Origin: Mycolicibacterium aurum
GTDB lineage: Bacteria; Actinomycetota; Actinomycetes; Mycobacteriales; Mycobacteriaceae
DNA length: 64,000 bases
Assembly: GCA_900078775.1 (NCBI GenBank)
Contig: LT549889.1
Location: forward strand, 4,836,001 to 4,900,000
Direction of reading: 5' to 3'
Within the stretch, counting starts at the first letter, position 1; each line of letters opens with the position of its first letter. The notes below the pieces were generated by a model. It saw only the letters and a program-made list of their open reading frames with translations. It was not told the DNA's origin and ran no database searches. Made by a program: the position numbers and the translations under genes. This document shows positions 16,102-24,504 of this stretch, one piece after another.

Positions 16102-17580
16102 TTACTCGGCGGCCGGGCTGGCGATGGTCTTCACCTGCAGGTAGTCGCGGAAGCCTTCTTCGCCGTGTTCGACACCGTCGCCGCTGATCCCGTAGCCGCT
16201 GAACGGGGCATCGGGGGACAGGTAGAACGAGTTGTTGATGTTGACGGTCCCGGCGTGCAGTCGGTTCGCCACGCTCCAGGCCCGGGCCTCGTCGGCGGAC
16301 TGGACGTATCCGGACAGGCCATAGCGGCTGTTGTTGGCGACGCGGACGGCCTCGTCGTCATCGCCCTCGTATCGCACGACCGCCAGCACCGGACCGAACA
16401 CCTCGGTCTGCGCCAGTTCGGCGTTCTCGTCGACATCAGCGACGACGGTGGGCAGATACCAGAAGCCCTTGCCGCCGCGATCGCCGCGCTTACCGCCGGC
16501 GATGATGCGGGCGCCGTCGGCGACGGCGCGGTCGACGAGCCCTTCGATGCGCTCCAGCTGTTCGGCGCGGATGATCGGGCCCACCACGGTGGACTCGTCA
16601 CGCGGGTCACCCCACGGGATCATGCCCGCGACCGCCGCCAGCCGCGCGAGCACTTCGTCGTAGATGTCGGCGTGCACGATCATCCGGGTCGCCAGGGCGC
16701 AGCCCTGCCCGCTGTTGGACATGCACATACCGATGCCGAGTGCGCACGCCATATCGAGGTTCGCGTCCGGTAGCAGGATGTTGGCCGACTTACCGCCGAG
16801 TTCCAGGACGGTGTGTCGGATTCCGACGGCGGCGTTCTCGGCGATGCGCTGGCCGACCTGCGGGGAGCCGGTGAAGTGCAGCAGCCCGACGCGTGGGTCG
16901 GTGGTGAGAGCTTCGCCGGCGAGCGCCTTGTCGGCGGAACTGATGGTGTTGAGCACGCCGGGCGGGAGATCGGTCTTCTCGGCGGCGACCTTGGCGATAC
17001 GGGCGGCGGTCAGCGGGGTGTCCGGGGCGCTCTTGAGGACCACGGTGTTGCCGGTGGCCAGCGCGTGGCCGACCTTCCAGATGTTGGTCATGAAGGGTGC
17101 GTTCCACGGTGAGATCGCGCCGACGACGCCGTACGGTTCGTAGCGCACACGGCGGTTGCTGCGCATGCCCAGGAGTTCATAGGGTGGAAGATCCCGCTCC
17201 CAGCGCCAGGTATCGATCAGGCCGTTGAAATAGCTCATGTCCTCGATCTGAGCCGTCACATGCGTCAACGTGGCCGAGTACGGGGTGCCGGCCTCGGCCA
17301 CGGCCAGCGCGCGGAGGTCCTCGGCTTCCGCCCGCAGACCGTCCTGCAACTGCTGCAAGCAGTGCAGGCGGAACTTGTGGTTGGTGGCCCAGTCGGTGTT
17401 GCGCGCGGCGTTGTGTGCGGCATCGACGGCCCGCGTGACATCGGCGGGGTCGGCGTCGACTGCGGTCCCCACGGTCGACTCGTCGGCGGGGTTGATGACG
17501 TCGTAACGCCTGCCCGCGATGCCCTCGGTGAACTTGCCGTCGATGAACAACCGGCCTTCGTACTCGTTGTTGATCGTCAT
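16102..17580 (-). CDS. Aldehyde dehydrogenase (NAD(P)-dependent)
   Basis: A 492-residue ALDH-superfamily enzyme with a Rossmann segment PWNAPFMTNIWKVGHALATG, the glutamate motif LELGGKSANILL and the nucleophile loop SNSGQGCALATRM. Late motifs EVFGPVLAV and GTVNINNS are also present. It oxidises an aldehyde to a carboxylic acid. Together with the downstream GMC protein it would turn a terminal or side-chain alcohol into an acid ready for the ligases. It is divergent from the DUF35/thiolase-like operon at 17758, with operator 17651-17666 between them. Length is standard. Confidence 0.95.
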   Translation of the reverse strand: MTINNEYEGRLFIDGKFTEGIAGRRYDVINPADESTVGTAVDADPADVTRAVDAAHNAARNTDWATNHKFRLHCLQQLQDGLRAEAEDLRALAVAEAGTPYSATLTHVTAQIEDMSYFNGLIDTWRWERDLPPYELLGMRSNRRVRYEPYGVVGAISPWNAPFMTNIWKVGHALATGNTVVLKSAPDTPLTAARIAKVAAEKTDLPPGVLNTISSADKALAGEALTTDPRVGLLHFTGSPQVGQRIAENAAVGIRHTVLELGGKSANILLPDANLDMACALGIGMCMSNSGQGCALATRMIVHADIYDEVLARLAAVAGMIPWGDPRDESTVVGPIIRAEQLERIEGLVDRAVADGARIIAGGKRGDRGGKGFWYLPTVVADVDENAELAQTEVFGPVLAVVRYEGDDDEAVRVANNSRYGLSGYVQSADEARAWSVANRLHAGTVNINNSFYLSPDAPFSGYGISGDGVEHGEEGFRDYLQVKTIASPAAE

Positions 17581-17650
17581 GATCGCTTTCCGTTCGGGGA
17601 CCTGGAGAACGGGCCGCCGGAGCTGTCGTGGTGGCCACTTTCGTTTACGA

Positions 17651-17666
17651 ACTATACATGTATAGT
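17651..17666. promoter_or_regulatory. Palindromic operator, copy 6 (core 17652-17665)
   Basis: A perfect 16-bp palindrome ACTATACATGTATAGT. It lies between the divergent aldehyde dehydrogenase (start 17580) and the DUF35 gene (start 17758), and can therefore serve both operons. Confidence 0.85.
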
Positions 17667-17757
17667 AGGCTCATGTGAACGGCCTCACAAATATGACTTT
17701 CCGAGTGCGGTGCCCGGCCGGAATCCCTTGGTGCCGCCGACGTTCGAGGAGCCCACA

Positions 17758-18219
17758 GTGGGGTTGAATCCCATCGCTGAAGATCTGTTCTGCGAAACCG
17801 ATGACGGTATTCGCCTGATGGGTAGCCGGTGCGCGGACTGCGGCCAGGTCACCTTCCCCGCGCGATCGTCGTGCGGCCAGTGTTACGGAACGACCATCGA
17901 ACGGGAGTTGCTGCCGCGGCGCGGCACCGTGTGGACGTGGACCACGCAGTCGTTCCTGCCCAAGGAGCCCTACGCCGGCCCCGAGACCGATGAAACCTTT
18001 ACCGGCTTCGTGGTGGGCTATGTGGACCTGCCCGGCGCCTGCAAGGTCCAGGCACGCCTCGACGTGCCCGTCGACCGGGCCGCCGAACTGGCCGCCATCG
18101 GCACCGAGATGGAGTCGGTAGCCATCGAGTTCACCAAGGACTCGGACGGAAAACCCGTGCACGTCTATGCATTTCGCCCCGTGACCGCCGCAGGTTCGAC
18201 CCAGGAGGCCCACCAGTGA
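17758..18219 (+). CDS. DUF35 Zn-ribbon/OB-fold protein, partner of the thiolase-like protein
   Basis: A 153-residue protein with an N-terminal rubredoxin-like zinc ribbon (CADCGQ...SCGQC, two CxxC knuckles) and an OB-fold domain. Such DUF35 proteins partner SCP2-thiolase-like proteins; in cholesterol side-chain degradation ChsH2-DUF35 binds Ltp2 to form a retro-aldolase. I placed the start at GTG 17758 behind GAGGAG. In-frame GTGs at 17710 and 17731 have poorer ribosome sites but cannot be excluded. Its stop overlaps the next start (GTGA). A second, independent DUF35/thiolase-like pair is at 24501-26155. Confidence 0.88.
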   Translation: MGLNPIAEDLFCETDDGIRLMGSRCADCGQVTFPARSSCGQCYGTTIERELLPRRGTVWTWTTQSFLPKEPYAGPETDETFTGFVVGYVDLPGACKVQARLDVPVDRAAELAAIGTEMESVAIEFTKDSDGKPVHVYAFRPVTAAGSTQEAHQ

Positions 18220-19373
18220 GCAGCGAATTGGCCATCGTCGGCATCGGCATCCACCCGTTCGGGCGATTCGACGCCAGCGCACAACAGATGGCGCTGTCGG
18301 CGGTCGCCGATGCGCTCGCCGACGCCGGAGTGGCATGGCCGGATATCGACATCGCCGTCGGCGGCAGCCTCGACGGCGGGCAGGCCGATGTCATGGTCGG
18401 CCAGCTCGGTCCGACCGGCATCCCGTTCATCAACGTGCTCAACGGATGTGCCACCGGCACCGCGAGCCTGATCACGGCGCGCAACATGATCAGTGCCGGC
18501 ATGGGCGATCTCGGTCTGGTCGTCGGCTTCGACAAGCACCCCCGCGGCGCGTTCGCCGCCCCTGACGTCACCACCTGGGGCGTGGGTCGGTGGTACGGCG
18601 AACTCGGCATGTTCATCAACCCGCAGTTCTTCGGCCTCAAGGCGCAGCGGTACATGCACGAGCACCAGATTCCGGTGGAGACGCTGGCTGCGGTCGCCGA
18701 GAAGGCCTTCCTGAACGGGGAGCTCAATCCGAATGCGTGGCGGCGCAAGCCGATGGCCCGCGAGCAGATCCTGAATTCCCGTCTGATCAACGACCCCCTG
18801 CGGCAATTCATGGTGTGCTCGCCGAGTGAGGGAGCGGTGGCTCTGGTGGTGTGCCGGGCCGAACTCGCCCATCGGTATACCGATACGCCGATCTACCTGC
18901 GCGCCGCCGAACTGGCCAGCCGCAAGAACGGGTCTTTCGAACTGTTCCAGACGTCGTTGCCCACCGACCTGCCGCCGACGCCGTCGGAACTGGCGTCGCA
19001 GCGGGCGTACACGTCCGCCGGAGTCACGGCCGCCGATATCGACGTCTGGCAGCTACAGGACACCGAGAGCGGCGCCGAGGTCATGCACATGGCCGAGGTC
19101 GGACTCTGTGACCACGGTGCGCAGCCTGAGCTGGTGGAGTCCGGCGCCACCAAGATCACCGGCAGCCATCCGGTGAACACCGACGGCGGGCTGCTCGCCA
19201 ATGGCGAACCCGTAGGCGCGTCGGGTCTTCGGATGGTGTTCGAGGTCTGCACACAGTTGCGCGGAGCGGCCGGTGAACGACAGGTCGCCGATCCCCGGAC
19301 CGGGTTCACTCACGTGTACGGAGCCCCCGGGATCAGCGCCTGCACCATCCTTTCCAAGGATGCAGCCCCATGA
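18216..19373 (+). CDS. SCP2-type thiolase-like protein (lipid-transfer protein/aldolase class)
   Basis: A 385-residue thiolase fold. A cysteine is present at the usual nucleophile region (NVLNGCATGTASL). The active-site histidine motif GHPxGxSG reads GEPVGASG, and the C-terminal CxGGG loop is replaced by YGAPGISACTIL, so it is not a normal thiolase. With its translationally coupled DUF35 partner it resembles Ltp-type proteins that cleave a carbon-carbon bond of a hydroxyacyl-CoA. It is followed without gaps by two dehydrogenases and a hydratase, forming a five-gene beta-oxidation-like operon 17758-22267. Confidence 0.87.
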   Translation: MSSELAIVGIGIHPFGRFDASAQQMALSAVADALADAGVAWPDIDIAVGGSLDGGQADVMVGQLGPTGIPFINVLNGCATGTASLITARNMISAGMGDLGLVVGFDKHPRGAFAAPDVTTWGVGRWYGELGMFINPQFFGLKAQRYMHEHQIPVETLAAVAEKAFLNGELNPNAWRRKPMAREQILNSRLINDPLRQFMVCSPSEGAVALVVCRAELAHRYTDTPIYLRAAELASRKNGSFELFQTSLPTDLPPTPSELASQRAYTSAGVTAADIDVWQLQDTESGAEVMHMAEVGLCDHGAQPELVESGATKITGSHPVNTDGGLLANGEPVGASGLRMVFEVCTQLRGAAGERQVADPRTGFTHVYGAPGISACTILSKDAAP

Positions 19374-20527
19374 CCGTCGCGCTCGACGTCAATTCGATCT
19401 TGGCGGAATTCGCGCAAGCCCTCGCCGCGGCGGAGGAACTGTTGCCGCTACAGCGGCACGCTCCAGAGGTGTCCGAAGAGCTCCGTTCATCACAGACACT
19501 CATGAACTGGCTCTTCGACGGTGGCTGGAGTCGGTGGGGTTGGCCCGAAGAGGTTGGTGGACTGGGTGGTTCGCCGCTGATCCGCTGTCAGATTCTGGAA
19601 CATCTGGCGCTCTCTGGCTATCGCATTCCAGAGCATCTCCTGGTATTGGAAGTCGTGGGTCCCGCATTGGTGAATCACGCCCCGGCGTTGGCGGCGCGAT
19701 ATTTGCCTGCAGCTCTGCGAGGGGACGAGTTGTGGTCGCAGGGATTCTCCGAGCCAGAGGCCGGCAGTGATCTGGCTGCCCTCCGCACCAAGGCAGTCGC
19801 ACGCAGCGATGGCACGTACGTCATCAACGGCCAGAAGATCTGGACTTCCTACGGCGCCTTTGCTGATCGCATCGTGTTGCTGGCCCGTAGTGGCGCGGTC
19901 AGCGATCGCCACAGGGGGCTGGTGATGCTGCTCGTCGACCTCGAGGTTGACGGTATCGAGCGCCGCCCCATCGCCTTGGCAAGTGGCCGCGAAGAATTGG
20001 CCGAAGTGTTCTTCACCGACGTCGAGGTTTCCGCCGACCGCTTGATCGGCGCCGATGGCAATGGCTGGGGTGTCGCGATGGATCTGCTGCAGTACGAACG
20101 CGGTACGTATGCGTGGATGCGGATGGCAACCGCCACCGCGTACCTTCAGCAGTTGCTGGCTGGACTCTCCGACACCCGCGACGCGCGCACCGCCGCAGCG
20201 ATCGGCCGTACATATCTGAATCTGGCCGCACTGCGGGCACGGACCGCCTCCACCCTGCGCAGGCTGGCCGCACACGAGACCGTCGGCCCCGAGACTAGCG
20301 TCGACAAGCTGCTGCTGTCGACCGCTGAGCAGGATGTACTCGACAGTGCACTGTCGCTGCTGGGCGCAGAGCCGCTTCTCGCAGAGGACGATGCCGCCGA
20401 AGGGTGGCGAGACCGATGGTGGTATTCGCGTGCCGCGTCCATCTACGGCGGTGCCCGCGAGGTGCAGTACAGCATCATCGCCGACCGCATCCTGAAACTA
20501 CCGAGGGAGAGCACCCATGGACGCTGA
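19370..20527 (+). CDS. Acyl-CoA dehydrogenase, subunit of the second heteromeric pair
   Basis: A 385-residue ACAD with WSQGFSEPEAGSDLAALRTKA, INGQKIWTSYGAFADRIV and a C-terminal SRAASIYGGAREVQYSIIADRIL. As in the protein at 11600, glycine occupies the position of the YEGT glutamate. ATG overlaps the preceding stop (ATGA), and its 3' end overlaps the next dehydrogenase by 11 bases. The pair probably forms an FAD-dependent alpha2beta2 enzyme that desaturates a bulky acyl-CoA. Confidence 0.92.
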   Translation: MTVALDVNSILAEFAQALAAAEELLPLQRHAPEVSEELRSSQTLMNWLFDGGWSRWGWPEEVGGLGGSPLIRCQILEHLALSGYRIPEHLLVLEVVGPALVNHAPALAARYLPAALRGDELWSQGFSEPEAGSDLAALRTKAVARSDGTYVINGQKIWTSYGAFADRIVLLARSGAVSDRHRGLVMLLVDLEVDGIERRPIALASGREELAEVFFTDVEVSADRLIGADGNGWGVAMDLLQYERGTYAWMRMATATAYLQQLLAGLSDTRDARTAAAIGRTYLNLAALRARTASTLRRLAAHETVGPETSVDKLLLSTAEQDVLDSALSLLGAEPLLAEDDAAEGWRDRWWYSRAASIYGGAREVQYSIIADRILKLPRESTHGR

Positions 20528-21464
20528 GACCCAGGACCTGCTGCGGGGTTCGGTTCGTGATCTACTCGCCTCCGGAGATGACGACATCGCCGTGGGTCTG
20601 CGCGACCTTGGCTGGGCGGACGTGGTAACCGAAGACCCGGCCATCGCCATCGATCTGTTGTTCAGTGAACAGGGTGCGAGTGGAAAAGCATCCTCCGCGC
20701 TGGACACGGTGGCCTTCGCAACGGGCGAGGACGGCACAGGCCACCCGGTGCTGCACCCGCTGGGTGCGTCGACCGCGGGCCGGATGAGCGACGATGTGCT
20801 CGATATCGACGGGGTGTTGTTGACTGAACCGCACGCCGCGGTGGTGGTCGCCGTCGGTAGCGCCGATGCCGGCGTCTCTGCGACGTATCTGCTCGACGCG
20901 GACCCCGTGGCCGCGGCCTCGACACCGGTACGGGGGTTCGCGCCCGGTTCGCGGTTGCACCGGCTGCGGCTGAAGGTTGACCGGCCGTCACTGACACCGG
21001 TCGCTGTCGACTGGGCTGCGGTGGACGCGGCCGCCCGACGTGCCCTGGCTGCCGAACTGGTGGGCAACGGCAACGCGATGCTGGGGCTGGCCGCCGTGCA
21101 GATCGCCGATCGACACCAGTTCGGTCGTCCCATCGGAGCGAATCAGAGTCCGCGTCATCGGCTCGCCGAGGCTTACGCGTGGCTCTGCGGAGCATCCGAA
21201 CTCGTCCGTATGGCATGGCAATCCGGTACCGCCTGGGATGCGCGGGTGGCCAAGGCCTACGCCGGCTACGCGGTGGAAGCGACCGGTCGAGCGTGCCTGC
21301 AGGTGTGCGGAGCCATCGGGTTGACCACCGAGCATGAGCTTCCGACTTACGTTCAGCGCGCCCGAATCCTGGATGCGCTCTACGGCGGCTGGTCTGATGC
21401 AGCCACAGACATCGGCGCGCAGCTGCTGACTACCGCGGCGGTGCCTGCGGGCGCGCGGTTGTGA
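20517..21464 (+). CDS. Acyl-CoA dehydrogenase-like small partner subunit
   Basis: At 315 residues it is shorter than a free-standing ACAD (about 380), as is usual for the minor partner in heteromeric actinobacterial ACADs. The C-terminal domain is recognisable (RHQFGRPIGANQSPRHRLAEAYAW, then VCGAIGLTTEHELPTYVQRA), but the N-terminal domain is diverged and reduced. It overlaps its partner's reading frame and the next gene (GTGA), so stoichiometric synthesis is built in. On its own it is unlikely to be a complete enzyme. Confidence 0.87.
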   Translation: MDAETQDLLRGSVRDLLASGDDDIAVGLRDLGWADVVTEDPAIAIDLLFSEQGASGKASSALDTVAFATGEDGTGHPVLHPLGASTAGRMSDDVLDIDGVLLTEPHAAVVVAVGSADAGVSATYLLDADPVAAASTPVRGFAPGSRLHRLRLKVDRPSLTPVAVDWAAVDAAARRALAAELVGNGNAMLGLAAVQIADRHQFGRPIGANQSPRHRLAEAYAWLCGASELVRMAWQSGTAWDARVAKAYAGYAVEATGRACLQVCGAIGLTTEHELPTYVQRARILDALYGGWSDAATDIGAQLLTTAAVPAGARL

Positions 21465-22267
21465 CCGATCCGGTGGCGCATGCCGAGTTCAACACGCCTG
21501 AGTCGAGGGTCGCGGTCCTGCGGATCAATCGTCCGGACCGGCTGGGCGCCTACACACCTCAGATGTGTCAGGAGCTGCTGGAGGGGATCCGTCGGTACCG
21601 ACTCGACGACGACCTCCGGGCCCTGATCCTGACCGGTACCGGCCGCGGATTCTGCACCGGTGGGGACGTCTCGCCCGACGCCGGGTTCGCCGAGGTGCTC
21701 AGTCACCAGGTCGGGCGCGCGCGTGAACTGCGTGAGGACGCCCACGCGATCGTCAGCGCGCTGCACCGCCTCGACAAACCGGTGGTGTGCGCGGTCAACG
21801 GGCTGGCCGTCAACGGGGGATTGTCCTTCGCGCTGGCGTGCGATCTACGCGTCGTGGCAGCGGGAGCGCGCATGGGTGATACCAGCGCGCGCGCCGGTCT
21901 GCTCCCCGACGAGGGCGGTGCCTGGCTGTATCCGCGAGCCATGGGTTACGACAAGGCATTCCGGATGGTGGCGCTCTCTGAACTGTACGACGCCGAGGAG
22001 TCGCTGCGGCTCGGGCTGGCGACCGAGGTGGTGCCGGACGACGAGCTGTGGTCCCGGGCGTTGGAGCTTGCCCGTCAGCTTGCGGCCGGCGCTCCACTGG
22101 CACTACGGGCCGTCAAATTCATGATGCGCCGCGCGTTGGATGCGACATTGGAGAGTGCGCTCGGCGATGCGCAGCAGGCCGTGCTCTGGGTCGGTCCGAG
22201 CGCGGATGCGACCGAGGGCAAGGAGGCGTTCCTGGCGCGCCGCCCTCCGAACTTCACCGGCCACTGA
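21461..22267 (+). CDS. Enoyl-CoA hydratase/isomerase family protein (crotonase)
   Basis: A 268-residue crotonase with the oxyanion-hole motifs GTGRGFCTGGDVSPD and NGLAVNGGLSFALACDLRVV, then ARAGLLPDEGGAWLYPRAMG. It would hydrate the enoyl-CoA made by the heteromeric dehydrogenase encoded immediately upstream, yielding the 3-hydroxyacyl-CoA that the DUF35/thiolase-like pair of the same operon could cleave. It is the last gene of the operon. The convergent Bfd-like gene ends only 37 bases away. Confidence 0.92.
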   Translation: MTDPVAHAEFNTPESRVAVLRINRPDRLGAYTPQMCQELLEGIRRYRLDDDLRALILTGTGRGFCTGGDVSPDAGFAEVLSHQVGRARELREDAHAIVSALHRLDKPVVCAVNGLAVNGGLSFALACDLRVVAAGARMGDTSARAGLLPDEGGAWLYPRAMGYDKAFRMVALSELYDAEESLRLGLATEVVPDDELWSRALELARQLAAGAPLALRAVKFMMRRALDATLESALGDAQQAVLWVGPSADATEGKEAFLARRPPNFTGH

Positions 22268-22293
22268 ACCGATTCCAGGTCAATCCCGCCAAA

Positions 22294-23097
22294 TCATCTC
22301 CAGATCATTTCGGGGGTGCGGTGTGGCGGCCGAGGACATCGGTCAGCAAGGTGCGCACCGTGTGCCGGCACCGGCCGCATTGCGCACCCGCGCCGCAGGC
22401 GTCGGCCACAGCACGGGTGGTGCATGCTCCGTCCAGGATCGTCTCCCGGACGTGGGCCGCGGTGGCGCCGCTGCACAGGCAGACGTACATCAGTGCGGCC
22501 ATCCCGTCGCGGCGACGTCGATGGAATCCGCCAGATTGCCGACAAAACCGGCGGATAGATCGCAAGGCCCGCTCGCTCGGCCCAGGCCAGTCCGATCCGT
22601 GGCAGATCAGCGATAGCGTGGGCTCGGCCGGAATCGTCGAACTCGTGGAACACCATCAGTTCATTCGGTTGATCAACCGACTCGTAGACATGGGTTCGTT
22701 CGATACCTGCGTTGATGAAAGTGGTTGCACTCGCACGAACTTGGGAAACAAACCCGTACGCAGCGCTTACCGGGGCAATCGCGGCGACCACCATAGCGGG
22801 CGGCACGGTCTCGCGACCGGCTCCGAACCTGATCTTCTCACGCAGCGATCCGACAAAGGTCGGCGGAATATCGGTCACGCCCGCCATATCGAACCAGCGC
22901 ATGACGGCCGGCGAGCCGAGCAGCCGTCCTTTCGGACGGTCAGTCCGCACAGTAATCGTCATCAGCACGTCGTGCTCGTCTTTCACGGATCGGTAGCCGA
23001 CCACGTGGCGCGCGCCCAGCTGGGCCAGGGACCCATGGTGCGCCCGTAACGCCGACCGCAGGTGACTGTGGTCGGTGACGGAGAACTGCGAGGCCAA
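22294..23097 (-). CDS. Uncharacterised protein, possible ABM-like fold, with doubtful C-terminus
   Basis: A frame of 267 codons. Residues 1 to about 195 look like real protein (GARHVVGYRSVKDEHDVLM, RWFDMAGVTDIPPTFVGSL, THVYESVDQPNELMVFHEF), with a repeated stress-response/antibiotic-monooxygenase-like feel. I do not recognise a named family. After RAGLAIYPPVLSAIWRIP the frame turns into arginine/proline-rich sequence that is merely the shadow of the BFD gene. Either the true protein was meant to end near 22510, or a frameshift has separated a protein with a C-terminal BFD domain. It is divergent from the amidohydrolase at 23296, with the operator at 23198-23223 between them. Confidence 0.65.
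   Translation of the reverse strand: MASQFSVTDHSHLRSALRAHHGSLAQLGARHVVGYRSVKDEHDVLMTITVRTDRPKGRLLGSPAVMRWFDMAGVTDIPPTFVGSLREKIRFGAGRETVPPAMVVAAIAPVSAAYGFVSQVRASATTFINAGIERTHVYESVDQPNELMVFHEFDDSGRAHAIADLPRIGLAWAERAGLAIYPPVLSAIWRIPSTSPRRDGRTDVRLPVQRRHRGPRPGDDPGRSMHHPCCGRRLRRGCAMRPVPAHGAHLADRCPRPPHRTPEMIWR
22305..22502 (-). CDS. BFD-like [2Fe-2S] domain protein
   Basis: A 65-residue frame with MYVCLCSGATAAHVRETIL and GAGAQCGRCRHTVRTLL. This is the four-cysteine CxC...CxxC pattern of bacterioferritin-associated-ferredoxin ([2Fe-2S]_BFD) domains. It lies on the same strand as, and out of frame with, the 3' part of the longer frame 22294-23097. No bacterioferritin gene is nearby, so it may be a small electron carrier for one of the cluster's oxygenases. 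The start is ATG 22502 or 22490, with only a weak ribosome site. Confidence 0.75.
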   Translation of the reverse strand: MAALMYVCLCSGATAAHVRETILDGACTTRAVADACGAGAQCGRCRHTVRTLLTDVLGRHTAPPK

Positions 23098-23197
23098 CAG
23101 TACTGACCTTGCTGCAGGCCGCGGTCATTGCGGTGGCTGCGACGGCGAGGTGCCAAATACCTCAACCGAATACCGTCTCGTGGAAGCCTTCCGCATA

Positions 23198-23223
23198 TGC
23201 TAACTATACATGTATAGTTAGCA
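23198..23223. promoter_or_regulatory. Palindromic operator, copy 7 (26-bp perfect palindrome)
   Basis: The core CTATACATGTATAG is at 23204-23217; symmetry extends six further bases each side (arm TGCTAA). It lies in the divergent gap 23098-23295. TATAGT on the plus strand could be the -10 of the amidohydrolase promoter, so binding would block polymerase. Confidence 0.85.
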
Positions 23224-23295
23224 CCATCGCCTGCAGCGTGGCACGTCGGTGTTCGCGCGCATGACGGCGAAAATCAGGGCGAAAGGACAAGTGTT

Positions 23296-24504
23296 ATGGC
23301 GGTCATCGAAAACACTGTTGGTGAACTCCCATACCGGCTCACCGACTTCGATCAGCACTCCTACGAGGCGGAGGACTGCTTCACGCGGTTCATGCCGAAG
23401 GCCAAGCTCGACACCGCGGTGCGGCCCATCATTGCGCCGTCGGGTCGCAAGATTCTGTTGGCCAACGACCGGATCGTGAGTGCGCTTGAGAACGACCTGG
23501 ATCAGGCTTACGTTCCGGGGTCGTTGGTGGAGATGCTCAAGCAGCGCGCCTCCGGCAACGCCGCCGATGCCGAGCGCTTCTACGAACCGATGCAGACCGA
23601 GTATCTGGACCGGGACGCGCGGCTTCGTCAACTCGACGAACAGCAGATCGAGCGCACCATCATGTACCCGGGCGGCTGGGCACTGATGGCCGAACAGTAC
23701 CTTCAGGGCATCGACCCGTTGTACGACAACATCGAGTCGTTCAACAAATGGATCGACGAGGACTGGGGTTTCAACTTCAAGAATCGGATCTACGCCCCCG
23801 CACTGCTGTCGATGCGCGATCTCGACCGCGCCTGCGAGGAACTCGACCGGATTCTCGCTGCCGGTGCCCGATTCATCACGCTGCCGGCAGGCCCGGCCTA
23901 CGGTCGTTCGCCGGGTGACCCCTACTTCGATCCGTTCTGGGCGCGTATCAACGAGGCTCGTGCAGTCGTCTGCTACCACATTGCCGAGTTCTACTACCAG
24001 GACAATGTGGCCTCTGATTGGGGATGGGGCCTGGTCCCGCCGTTCCAGTTCTCCGCCTGGCAGTGGCAGAACACCTACGGAGAGCGGCCGATCACCGACA
24101 CCATCTCCGCGCTCATCTTCGACAACGTGTTCGGCCGTTACCCGAACATCAAGGTTCTGGTCAGCGAGTTCGGGGCCGAGTGGGTGCCACATTTCATCCG
24201 GCACATGGACAAGAGCCGCGGTATGGCCCGTAACGGTCGTTGGCTCGGCGGCCAGCTCACCGAGCGGCCCAGCACCATCTTCAAGAAGCACGTGCGCGTC
24301 GTGCCCTACCCCGAGGATGACACCGTCTCGATGATCGAAAAGCTCGGCACCGACCAAACCCTGCTGATGGGTTCGGACTGGCCACATGCCGAGGGGCTGC
24401 GCGAACCCGCGGACTTCTACAACAAGGTCGAAGGTCTCGACGAGACCAAGAAGCGGAACTTCCTGCGCGAAAACGGTATCAAGCTCACCGAGGGAATCAA
24501 CTGA
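23296..24504 (+). CDS. Amidohydrolase-2 family protein, second copy
   Basis: A 402-residue TIM-barrel amidohydrolase (ACMSD-like family). Near the N-terminus the usual DxH reads DFDQHSYEAEDCFTRF, followed by IERTIMYPGGWALMA, VVCYHIAEFYY, NIKVLVSEFGAEWVPHF and the late MGSDWPHAEGLREPADF, which carries the conserved Asp. Members act as decarboxylases or lactone/amide hydrolases on cyclic substrates. The sequence is clearly different from 13218-14297, so the two probably act on different intermediates. It heads an operon of at least six genes reaching to about 30.4 kb, under the operator at 23198. Confidence 0.9.
   Translation: MAVIENTVGELPYRLTDFDQHSYEAEDCFTRFMPKAKLDTAVRPIIAPSGRKILLANDRIVSALENDLDQAYVPGSLVEMLKQRASGNAADAERFYEPMQTEYLDRDARLRQLDEQQIERTIMYPGGWALMAEQYLQGIDPLYDNIESFNKWIDEDWGFNFKNRIYAPALLSMRDLDRACEELDRILAAGARFITLPAGPAYGRSPGDPYFDPFWARINEARAVVCYHIAEFYYQDNVASDWGWGLVPPFQFSAWQWQNTYGERPITDTISALIFDNVFGRYPNIKVLVSEFGAEWVPHFIRHMDKSRGMARNGRWLGGQLTERPSTIFKKHVRVVPYPEDDTVSMIEKLGTDQTLLMGSDWPHAEGLREPADFYNKVEGLDETKKRNFLRENGIKLTEGIN

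Noticed and set aside
22048..23049. Plus-strand open frame of 333 codons
   Set aside because: It spans the hydratase end and the antisense of the two minus-strand genes, with no coherent protein features.
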